The notes beneath the pieces were generated by a model that was not told the origin of the DNA, searched no databases, and saw nothing but the letters and a program-made list of their open reading frames with translations. Source: Acidobacteriota bacterium (GTDB taxonomy: Bacteria; Acidobacteriota; Terriglobia; Versatilivoradales; Versatilivoraceae). From it: a stretch of DNA of 5,097 bases. The stretch spans positions 1-5,097 of the forward strand of contig JAPPFQ010000265.1 in assembly GCA_028875135.1 (NCBI GenBank), read 5' to 3'. Shown piece after piece: positions 1 through 5,097 of this stretch. Position 1 is the stretch's first letter; each line of letters opens with the position of its first letter. A program made the translations under genes and the position numbers.

Positions 1-30
1 TTCGTAGTCCTTCGTGTGTCTTCGTGGATA
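1..30. repeat. Three phased TTCGT-headed 10-base units at window edge
   Basis: Three consecutive 10-base units each begin with TTCGT: TTCGTAGTCC (1-10), TTCGTGTGTC (11-20) and TTCGTGGATA (21-30). On the other strand this reads as ACGAAGGAC/ACGAAGACAC-type words ending in TATCCACGAA. Intergenic arrays of this flavour (variants of CTTCGTG or CACGAAG) recur in many environmental bacterial genomes, as I recall, and have no settled function. The array begins at the first base of the window, so more units may lie to the left. A seven-T run follows at 35-41, but no stem precedes it, so I do not call a terminator. The repeat pattern is seen directly; membership of a dispersed family is inferred. Confidence 0.6.
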
Positions 31-83
31 ACTCTTTTTTTGTTTCAGACAAGCCGTACCGCCGGTCTGGCGGCCCTGGCCGG

Positions 84-98
84 GACCGCGTCGCGGTC
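84..98 (-). other. Compact inverted repeat overlapping the stop codon of the propeller gene
   Basis: GACCGCG (84-90) and CGCGGTC (92-98) are perfect reverse complements around one central base. In RNA this would realistically fold as a 5-6 bp GC-rich stem with a 3-5 base loop. It overlaps two bases of the minus-strand TGA stop (99-97). No T-run follows in the minus-strand direction, where the next homopolymer reads as A's, so it is not a canonical intrinsic terminator. It may be a 3'-end stabiliser or part of a U-tract-less terminator. A further weak GC stem (CCGCC/GGCGG) lies close by at about 61-75. Confidence 0.45.
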
Positions 99-1839
99 AA
101 CTTTCACTTTCCGGACGCTGGGGCCGATCGGGACGTCCCTGGCGTCGATCCCGGCCGCCGAATCTCCCGCCTTCCCGGCCGGGCGGACGGCCGCGGCCGC
201 TCCTGCGCATTTGACTGAATGCCTCTCGGAACTCGGCCAGCGTCACCGCGCCGTCCCCGTCCGTATCCATCCTTCCCAGGTTGCCGCGCATTCGGTCCGG
301 GATCTCTTCGCCGCTGAGCTTGCCGTCGCCATTGGCATCGCGACGCTGAAAGATCCAGGCAGGATCGAATCCGCCGCGGCCCCGACGCCGTCGCTGGCCG
401 TCGAATCGACCCGGGCCGGGCGACGCTTGCGAAGCTGAAGGAGTTTCCCTGACCTCCGGAGCAGCGGCGGCTTCAGCCTGTAGCCCGGCGGAACTACCCT
501 GGTCCTCCTTGAGTGTGAGGCAGTAGAGATTGCGGTTGGAACGCAGGTATAGGCGACCCTTGCTGATGGCCGGCGTGGCGCTGAAGTCCTCGCCTTCGTC
601 GCCCATGTGATTGACGGCTAGGAGTTCGAATCGCTCGCCGGCCTCGAGCACGAAGACCTGTCCGGAGCGCGTCACGAAATAAATTTTGCTGTCGCCGATG
701 ACAGGAGATGCGTAGTCACTCCCAAAATCACCTCTTCTGGAGTTGCCCCGAGTTGCAGGATCAGCGCCGTCCGCGCTCAGGCGGGCCTTGAAGATCTCGT
801 TGCCGGTTGCGGCGTCGATGCAGGTGACGATCCGGCTCGAGAATGTGTAGAGTCGACCCTGGTAGAGGATGGGTGTGGCCGTCCGGTTGGCATGACGGGC
901 AGACCAGACCACGCGAGACCCGGTGACGTCACCCTTTCCTCCCGCCCGGACGGCTATCCCGCCGGCTCCCCTTGCGCCGGATTCGACGGCATAGACGATG
1001 CCGTCGTGGGAAATCGCGCTGGAATTGGCGTTTCCGGATGACCGCCCCGAGGAATACCAACGCAGTCTGCCGGTGTTCGGGTTGAGGCCCCAGATCTCGC
1101 TGGGGACTGCGATCACCAGGTCTGTCCGGTTCGGGCTGGCCTGAGCCAGCGCGGGAGTGCTCCAGGTGGCGTTCAATCCTGCCGCCTCCTGTCTCCAGAC
1201 CTCTTCCCCCGTCTTCCGGTTCAAGGCTACCAGGGCTTCGCTTTCGGCGCCGGCCGTAACGATGACCAGATCCTTGTAGAGGATGGGGCTGGAAGCGGAT
1301 CCGCGCCCTTCGGGATCCGATTCCATGCCGACGTGCCTCTGCCAGACCTGCTTTCCTTCCATGTCGAAGCAAAACACTCCGCTCTTGCCGAAGAAGACAT
1401 AGACGTGCTCCCCGTCGGAAACCGGTGTATGCGAGGCATAACCGTGTTCACTAATCCTTCTGCTGTAGCCGGTTTCCGGCAGGCGGGCCGCAATGGCTAC
1501 CGACCAGAGGGTCTTGCCGGTATGGCGGTCCATGCAGATCAGGTGACGCCGCAGTTGTTTCATGTCGCCGGGGTCTCTGCGATCCATTCCGTATCCCGAC
1601 CAGTAGGTCACAAGGATCTTGTCGCCGACCACGATGGGGCTGGAGGAACCCGGGCCGGGCAGCGGAATCTTCCATTGGAGGTTACGGGTCCCGCTCCAGT
1701 GGGTGGGGAGGGAGTGCTTTTCAGTGCTGACACCGTCACCGTTCGGCCCTCTGAAGCGAGTCCATTCGGCGCGAAGGTCGGACGACAACAGGAATATGGA
1801 AACGGCCGCCATCATCTGAATTAACGGTTTTCGGCACAC
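97..1839 (-). CDS. Secreted PQQ-like beta-propeller protein with C-terminal EF-hand pair and Arg/Gly-rich tail
   Basis: The product is 580 residues from the chosen GTG start. Residues 1-24 look like a signal peptide (short basic VCRK start, hydrophobic core, LRA/EW cleavage). Next come the family-typical RFRGPNGDGVS segment (about 28-38) and PQQ-like propeller blades recognisable by LICMDRHTGKTLW (about 100), LVALNRKTGEEVW (203), IWGLNPNTGRLRW (249) and VTCIDAATGNEIF (338), ending near 445. A Ser/Ala/Pro-rich linker leads to two canonical EF-hand loops, DANGDGKLSGEE (501-512) and DTDGDGAVTLAE (525-536), then a basic Arg/Gly-rich tail to the end. The 23 extra codons to the ATG at 1908 are rejected because GTG 1839 has AAAGGAG seven bases upstream and gives a normal signal peptide. 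I infer an exported calcium-binding protein. Many such propellers do not bind PQQ, and no dehydrogenase catalytic set is evident, so the biochemical activity is unknown. It is transcribed divergently from the BON gene. Confidence 0.92.
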   Translation of the reverse strand: MCRKPLIQMMAAVSIFLLSSDLRAEWTRFRGPNGDGVSTEKHSLPTHWSGTRNLQWKIPLPGPGSSSPIVVGDKILVTYWSGYGMDRRDPGDMKQLRRHLICMDRHTGKTLWSVAIAARLPETGYSRRISEHGYASHTPVSDGEHVYVFFGKSGVFCFDMEGKQVWQRHVGMESDPEGRGSASSPILYKDLVIVTAGAESEALVALNRKTGEEVWRQEAAGLNATWSTPALAQASPNRTDLVIAVPSEIWGLNPNTGRLRWYSSGRSSGNANSSAISHDGIVYAVESGARGAGGIAVRAGGKGDVTGSRVVWSARHANRTATPILYQGRLYTFSSRIVTCIDAATGNEIFKARLSADGADPATRGNSRRGDFGSDYASPVIGDSKIYFVTRSGQVFVLEAGERFELLAVNHMGDEGEDFSATPAISKGRLYLRSNRNLYCLTLKEDQGSSAGLQAEAAAAPEVRETPSASQASPGPGRFDGQRRRRGRGGFDPAWIFQRRDANGDGKLSGEEIPDRMRGNLGRMDTDGDGAVTLAEFREAFSQMRRSGRGRPPGREGGRFGGRDRRQGRPDRPQRPESES

Positions 1840-1846
1840 GGGGAAG

Positions 1847-1853
1847 CTCCTTT
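1847..1853 (-). promoter_or_regulatory. Strong ribosome binding site deciding the GTG start of the propeller gene
   Basis: On the minus strand AAAGGAG is followed by seven bases (CTTCCCC) and then GTG at 1839-1837. This is a near-ideal Shine-Dalgarno sequence and spacing. The upstream ATG at 1908 would add a polar, Arg-containing extension ahead of the signal peptide and is therefore unlikely to be the true start. Confidence 0.8.
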
Positions 1854-2174
1854 GCCTGAAGGGGAAATCGTTCGTTGTTCTGCAGGCTGGTGGGGAATTC
1901 TCGGACATCTGAAGGTAGAACGACCGATCTTCCTGCCCGGTTTCGCCGAAATTGCCGTTGCGACCCTATACCGCCACATGCCGGCGTCGCAGCCTTTCGC
2001 CAACTCGATCACAAAACTTTACACGGGATTGACCGACTCTTTACATCGCTTTCGCCCCGACTTGCGTCTATAGAAATGTCAATTGCACCGGGCGGCGGGT
2101 CAACCGCTCGAGTGCCCAAGCAAACGGGCCCTGAGCGATTCAACCCTTGGTCTGAATCCGGGCCGAAATTGGAC

Positions 2175-2181
2175 AAGGAGG
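2175..2181 (+). promoter_or_regulatory. Ribosome binding site fixing the BON gene start
   Basis: AAGGAGG is placed nine bases before ATG 2191. It selects this ATG over the 36-codon longer in-frame reading that begins at 2083. The choice also puts a textbook signal peptide at the N-terminus. Confidence 0.85.
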
Positions 2182-2190
2182 ACCGGAACG

Positions 2191-2763
2191 ATGAAAACGA
2201 AACAGAAGGTCACGACTTTTCTGGTGGCGGCGCTGTTGAGCCTGCCGCCGGCGTCCTGGGCCGGCGACCTGGTACCGGCCAAAACCGAAGTTGAGAGTCA
2301 CGGGGTCCAGGACCAGAGGCCGCTGGAGGGCAAAATCCGGCACGAGCTGGTGATGATCCCCTATTTCAGCGTCTTCGACCACCTCGCCTTTCAGCTCGAT
2401 GGCGACGAGGTCCGGTTGTTTGGCCAGGTCACCAGCCCAAGCCTGAAGAATTCGGCGGGAAGAGTCGTTCAAGCCATCGAGGGAGTCTCCACCGTCGTGA
2501 ACGACATCGAGGTGCTGCCCAACTCTCCCAATGACGACCAGATACGACTGGCGGTCTACCGTGCCCTCTATAACCGGGACAGCCGCCTTTTCCCCTACAG
2601 CCTGGGCGAATACGATGCCATCGGCATCATCGTGAACAAGGGGGATGTCACCCTGGTCGGCACGGTCATCAGTGAGTCGGACAAGCACTTCGCCTTTATG
2701 AAGGCTTCGGGGGTTCCGGGGGTGTTCTCGGTGACCAACAAGCTGGTCGTGCAGAAGTCCTGA
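2191..2763 (+). CDS. Secreted protein with two BON domains
   Basis: The product is 190 residues. Residues 1-24 are a signal peptide (MKTKQK basic start, hydrophobic core, ASWA/GD cleavage); the cleavage site has no lipobox cysteine, so it should be soluble periplasmic or envelope-associated. The first BON domain spans about 46-110 and has the family pattern of an amphipathic helix, the strand VRLFGQVTS, then AGRVVQAIEGVSTVVNDIEV. The second spans about 114-188 with the strand VTLVGTVISESDK, then GVPGVFSVTNKLVV. BON domains (as in OsmY) are thought to bind phospholipid or other envelope surfaces and support envelope integrity under stress; that role here is family inference. The second domain has a longer insertion (NRDSRLFPYSLGEYDAIG) before its core strand. 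The gene stands alone, divergent from the propeller gene and followed by two hairpins. Start choice rests on the AAGGAGG nine bases upstream. Confidence 0.9.
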   Translation: MKTKQKVTTFLVAALLSLPPASWAGDLVPAKTEVESHGVQDQRPLEGKIRHELVMIPYFSVFDHLAFQLDGDEVRLFGQVTSPSLKNSAGRVVQAIEGVSTVVNDIEVLPNSPNDDQIRLAVYRALYNRDSRLFPYSLGEYDAIGIIVNKGDVTLVGTVISESDKHFAFMKASGVPGVFSVTNKLVVQKS

Positions 2764-2820
2764 GCCTGGACCGGCTCAGGCGGAGGGTGGGGCGCCCGAA
2801 TATCCGGTGTCCCCGCCCTC
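2759..2820 (+). terminator. Tandem hairpins downstream of the BON gene, probable transcript 3' end
   Basis: The first stem is perfect over 8 bp: CCTGAGCC (2759-2766) with GGCTCAGG (2773-2780) around a 6-base loop, and it contains the TGA stop codon. The second stem pairs GAGGGTGGGG (2783-2792) with CCCCGCCCTC (2811-2820): 10 bp with one G-U wobble and an 18-base loop, which itself has a small CCG/CGG stem. Neither is followed by a T-run, so this is not a canonical Rho-independent terminator. The tight pairing at a gene end still suggests termination without a U-tract or protection of the 3' end. Confidence 0.5.
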
Positions 2821-2957
2821 GATTCGTCCCATCGGCAAGAGTCCGATTACCCCGAGCAGCCCTCACCAATCAATTCCCGGATCTGACAGTTCACTCCGGC
2901 AATCCCTCCACAGGAACCACTCCCATCCTCGATCATTCGGAGTTCCCGCCCCTCGGC

Positions 2958-2987
2958 TTGGTGGCCCAACGGAAACTGTGCTACTTT
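2958..2987 (+). promoter_or_regulatory. Candidate extended -10 promoter for the SelA-like gene
   Basis: TTGGTG (2958-2963) is separated by 18 bases from TACTTT (2982-2987), which is directly preceded by TGC, giving an extended -10 element. It would place the transcription start about 45 bases before the GTG start codon. The match is moderate and based on sigma-70 consensus from other phyla. The remaining bases between the hairpins and this site (2821-2957) show nothing I can assign. Confidence 0.3.
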
Positions 2988-3040
2988 CAAGTCGCGTTTG
3001 AGCGGCAAGGAATGTTTCGGCGCAAGGGTTCGGGAGAATC

Positions 3041-4219
3041 GTGGCTCAATCCGGCTCACCAACCAGGCAAGTCCCCATATACCAACGACTGGGCCTGCGT
3101 CCCTTCATCAACGCGGGAGGCAGCTATACCCGCTACGGCGGCTCCCTCATGGCTCCCCAGGTGATTCGGGCCATGGAGGAGGCCTCCGGGCGATACGTCT
3201 CCATCCAGGAACTGCAGGAAGCTGCCGGCCGGCAGATTGCCGGCTGGCTGGGCGCCGAGGCGGCGTTGGTGACTTGCGGCTGCGCCTCGGCGCTGACCCT
3301 GGGGACCGCCGCCTGCGTGACCGGATGTGACGAGGAAAAGATGAACCGTCTGCCGGATACACGGGGAATGAAGAACGAAGTCGTCCTGCAGAAGTCCCAC
3401 CGGGTGGAATACGATCACGCCGTTCGCAACGTTGGAGTCCGGTTGATTCAGGTCGAGGGCCGGCAAGAACTGGAGGCCGCTATCGGTTCCAAGACGGCCA
3501 TGCTTTTTTTTCTGAACATGGCCCAGCACCGGGGGCGGATCCAACGAGAGGAGTTTGTTGAAATTGCCGGGAATGCCGGCGTGCCCTGTCTGATCGATGC
3601 CGCGGCTGACATTCCGCCGGCGGAAAACCTCACCGACCTGATCGCGCTGGGATTCGACCTGGTGGCTATCAGCGGAGGCAAGGGGATCCGGGGCCCGCAA
3701 TCCTCCGGTCTGCTGTTGGGCCGCAAGGACTTGATCAGAGCCGCCTTTCTGAACGCATCCCCCAATCCCGATCGCATCGGCCGGGTGTCCAAGGTCGGCA
3801 AGGAGGAGATCGTCGGTCTTTGGAAGGCCCTGGAACTCTACTTGAAAAGAGATCATCAGGCCGATTGGAAGCAATGGGAGCGGCAGCTTCAGGTAATCGC
3901 CGAGGCCCTTCGTGGAATTCCGGGAGTCAAAACCACACCCTTCGTTCCGATCATCTCCAGCCAGGTCCCTCATTTGGCCGTTGAATGGGACGATCGGATT
4001 CTCAAGTTCAGCAAGGAACATTTCCTGGAAGCGCTCCGGCAGGGTGAACCGCGGATCGAGGTTTCCCCCGTCCCCACTGAAGGAAACTGCCTCGAATTGA
4101 GTTCATGGATGCTGGAGCCGGGCGAAGAAATAGTGGTGGCCCGACGCTGCAAGGAGGTGCTCGAGGATTTGGCCGGCCGCCCGCCCGTGCCCGACGACGA
4201 AACGAATCGTGCGGAGTGA
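3041..4219 (+). CDS. SelA-like, aminotransferase-fold PLP-dependent enzyme
   Basis: The product is 392 residues with no signal peptide, so it is cytoplasmic. It matches the fold type I group that annotation pipelines call class V aminotransferase-like or L-seryl-tRNA(Sec) selenium transferase-like, which includes D-glucosaminate-6-phosphate ammonia-lyase. Visible landmarks are the N-terminal PFINAGGSYTRYGGS (21-35), the cofactor-region VTCGCASALT (77-86), LPDTRGMKNEVVLQKSHR (104-121), the Asp in CLIDAAADIPP (D186, expected to contact the pyridine nitrogen) and SGGKGIRGPQSSG (211-223), where K214 is the predicted Schiff-base lysine. It lacks the length of true SelA (about 460 residues), and no selenocysteine genes are nearby, so an amino-acid or amino-sugar lyase/transferase role is likelier; the substrate is unknown. 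An in-frame TGA at 2999-3001 limits the start. GTG 3041 with GGGAG four bases upstream is the only usual start codon before the conserved core. Confidence 0.88.
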   Translation: MAQSGSPTRQVPIYQRLGLRPFINAGGSYTRYGGSLMAPQVIRAMEEASGRYVSIQELQEAAGRQIAGWLGAEAALVTCGCASALTLGTAACVTGCDEEKMNRLPDTRGMKNEVVLQKSHRVEYDHAVRNVGVRLIQVEGRQELEAAIGSKTAMLFFLNMAQHRGRIQREEFVEIAGNAGVPCLIDAAADIPPAENLTDLIALGFDLVAISGGKGIRGPQSSGLLLGRKDLIRAAFLNASPNPDRIGRVSKVGKEEIVGLWKALELYLKRDHQADWKQWERQLQVIAEALRGIPGVKTTPFVPIISSQVPHLAVEWDDRILKFSKEHFLEALRQGEPRIEVSPVPTEGNCLELSSWMLEPGEEIVVARRCKEVLEDLAGRPPVPDDETNRAE

Positions 4220-4235
4220 AAAAGGGGTTCGATTA

Positions 4236-4263
4236 AGTGGAGAGTGAAGAGTGGAGAGTCAGG
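4236..4263. repeat. Four imperfect heptamer tandem repeats (AGTGGAG type)
   Basis: The units are AGTGGAG (4236-4242), AGTGAAG (4243-4249), AGTGGAG (4250-4256) and AGTCAGG (4257-4263). The exact 10-mer AGTGGAGAGT recurs 14 bases apart. The array starts 16 bases after the stop codon of the SelA-like gene. As I recall, similar purine-rich GTGGAGAGTGAAGAGTGGAGAGT strings occur between genes in several environmental phyla; the function is unknown. It could be a dispersed repeat seed or a slippage product. Confidence 0.6.
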
Positions 4264-4474
4264 ACTGGTCAGCCGAGGGTTTCAAGTCAGTTTCGACCCC
4301 GCCCTGGTGTGTGGATCATTCGAGAGTGAGACAACGAATCTTCATGGCCTGTCTGGAGTGGGACCAAGTCCGGTCGAACGGGGTTTCCAGATCATCGATG
4401 TGAATCAAGAATTTTACCCATGCTCGATTTTGAACCGGTTTCCAGCCACCAGGCGCAGGCGTTTGTTTCAGCCG
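4264..4474. other. Convergent intergenic spacer without an assignable element
   Basis: This lies between the convergent SelA-like and SDR genes. I see only weak structures: ATTCG/CGAAT (4318-4322 with 4335-4339), GGAC/GTCC (4361-4364 with 4368-4371) and the palindrome AACCGGTT (4433-4440). None has a long stem plus T-run, so no bidirectional terminator can be called. A plus-strand reading frame crosses the spacer into the antisense of the SDR gene and resembles no known product. Confidence 0.5.
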
Positions 4475-5097
4475 TCAGGCGCAATAGCCGCCGTCCAGAA
4501 CGATGTTTTGCCCGGTGATGTAGCGGGAAGCCTCGGAAGCCAGGAAGAGCACCACGCCCTTGATATCGTCGTACTCTGCCATTCTCCCCAGAAAGACGCG
4601 ACGGTTGTACTGCGACAGAAAGGGTTCGTGGGCGACCTCCGGGTTGTAGCCACCCGGTGAAATGGCGTTCACTCGAACGCCGTGGGGCCCGGCCCAGGCC
4701 GCCAGGTACTTGGTCAGGCCCACCAGGCCGTGCTTGTGAAACTGGTAGTCGGGCGGCGTGGTCATGTTGGTGCCGGCATAGTTGCTGAAGTCCGGGGCGA
4801 CCACACCCTGCACGGAGCCGATGTTGATGATGGTTCCCTTCTCTCTCTTCATCATCGGATCCAGAAAGGCTCGCGAGATGGTAAAGAGTCCCGTGGCATT
4901 GACCTCCATGGACCGGCGCCAGTCATCCAGAGGGGCTGCGTAGCCACTCATGGATCGTCCCACCGAGTTATTGACCAGAATGTCGACCGAGCCCTGTTGT
5001 TCCAGCACTCGTTCACTAAAGGCCAGGATCGATTCCTCGCTCCCCTGATCGTAACTCTCGCCGCTGGCCTTCAGTCCCCGCTCCGCCAATCGAGCCG
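4475..5097 (-). CDS. Short-chain dehydrogenase/reductase (SDR), N-terminus beyond window
   Basis: About 206 residues are visible. The frame stays open to the right edge, so the N-terminal strand and the TGxxxGxG nucleotide-binding motif, roughly 45-55 residues, lie outside; the internal TTG at 5089 is not a credible start. Counting from that codon, visible landmarks are VDILVNNSVG (35-44, the usual NNAG motif), the structural Asn in VNATG (N64), INIGSVQG with the catalytic Ser (S92), YQFHK giving the YxxxK pair (Y115, K119), RVNAISPGG (139-147) and the C-terminal YITGQNIVLDGGY (190-202). These define a classical SDR, an NAD(P)-dependent alcohol/ketone oxidoreductase. The extended segment between S92 and Y115 resembles the subgroup found with sugar and nonulosonic-acid or hydroxy-acid metabolism, but the substrate cannot be named. 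It converges with the SelA-like gene. Confidence 0.92.
   Translation of the reverse strand, partial: ARLAERGLKASGESYDQGSEESILAFSERVLEQQGSVDILVNNSVGRSMSGYAAPLDDWRRSMEVNATGLFTISRAFLDPMMKREKGTIINIGSVQGVVAPDFSNYAGTNMTTPPDYQFHKHGLVGLTKYLAAWAGPHGVRVNAISPGGYNPEVAHEPFLSQYNRRVFLGRMAEYDDIKGVVLFLASEASRYITGQNIVLDGGYCA

Larger units (their letters stand above)
1840..2190. promoter_or_regulatory. Divergent intergenic control region between the propeller and BON genes
   Basis: This 351-base non-coding stretch must hold promoters for both flanking genes. Visible elements are a heptamer CTTTACA repeated directly at 2017-2023 and 2039-2045 (22 bases apart, about two helical turns), a TTGACC at 2029-2034 between them, an AT-rich TATAGA at 2069-2074 that could be a -10 for the plus-strand gene, and an 11-base dyad TTTCGCCGAAA at 1941-1951. 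No -35/-10 pair with good spacing stands out on either strand, so no promoter is assigned precisely. Small reading frames here lack a ribosome binding site or recognisable product and I do not call them. Confidence 0.4.

Noticed and set aside
33..48. The T-run after the left-edge repeat as a plus-strand terminator
   Set aside because: No stable stem lies immediately upstream of the T-run, so the hallmark of an intrinsic terminator is missing.
16..438. A 140-residue plus-strand frame opposite the EF-hand region
   Set aside because: It starts in the edge repeat, has an Ala/Ser/Pro-rich composition typical of antisense frames, and no known domain.
1333..1824. A 163-residue plus-strand frame opposite the propeller N-terminal half
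   Set aside because: It is antisense to the propeller gene and shows no family resemblance.
2090..2116. Short stems (GGGC/GCCC and GCGG/CCGC) in the BON leader as a riboswitch
   Set aside because: The stems are only 4 bp with an asymmetric bulge and match no riboswitch class that I know.
2140..2688. A 182-residue minus-strand open frame opposite the BON gene
   Set aside because: It mirrors the codon pattern of the real gene and has no ribosome binding site or recognisable product.
3056..4021. A 321-residue minus-strand open frame opposite the SelA-like gene
   Set aside because: It lies wholly within a well-supported gene on the other strand, has no recognisable domain, and such long antisense frames are common in GC-rich DNA.
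4382..4445. GGTTTCCAG repeated at 4382-4390 and 4437-4445
   Set aside because: It is a 9-base match with only two exact copies and no flanking similarity, compatible with chance.
39..4471. TTTGTTTCAG shared by 39-48 and 4462-4471, each just outside a minus-strand gene end
   Set aside because: A 10-base match of low complexity in two spacers is weak; distance to the stop codon differs and no structure is shared.
4244..4660. A 138-residue plus-strand frame across the convergent spacer
   Set aside because: It begins inside the heptamer repeat, ends antisense to the SDR gene and resembles no known protein.

Overview
This is a 5.1 kb GC-rich bacterial window with four protein-coding genes and no RNA gene, insertion sequence or CRISPR array that I can see. 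Three things together suggest a free-living bacterium of the Acidobacteriota or Planctomycetota kind, probably a metagenome-derived contig: a secreted PQQ-like propeller fused to EF-hands with an Arg/Gly-rich tail, a stand-alone SelA-like PLP enzyme, and short dispersed-type intergenic repeats. The phylum is an inference from gene style, not from a marker gene.

Layout. The left edge (about 1-30) carries three TTCGT-headed units in exact 10-base phase, followed by a T-run. Next, on the minus strand, is a complete gene for a secreted PQQ-like beta-propeller protein with two C-terminal EF-hand loops (97-1839). Its best start is a GTG behind a strong Shine-Dalgarno sequence, not the more upstream ATG of the longest reading frame. 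A 351-base divergent intergenic region (1840-2190) separates it from a plus-strand gene for a small secreted protein with two BON domains (2191-2763). Two hairpins in tandem follow the BON gene, the first overlapping its stop codon. After a 277-base gap with a plausible extended -10 promoter comes a plus-strand SelA-like/aminotransferase-fold PLP enzyme (3041-4219). A convergent 255-base gap opens with four imperfect heptamer repeats. Last is a minus-strand short-chain dehydrogenase (4475-5097) whose N-terminal cofactor-binding part lies beyond the right edge.

How the genes relate. They do not form one operon: each has its own intergenic region, the first two diverge and the last two converge. 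The propeller and BON proteins are both predicted to be exported and share a divergent control region, so co-regulation in an envelope role is possible but unproven. The PLP enzyme and the SDR are both cytoplasmic and could act in small-molecule (amino-sugar, sugar-acid or hydroxy-acid) metabolism, but their convergent arrangement gives no direct evidence of a shared pathway. I found no convincing new multi-gene system. The most noteworthy items are the intergenic repeats, the stop-codon-overlapping hairpins, the propeller/EF-hand/RG-tail architecture, and the cysteine cluster in the PLP enzyme.
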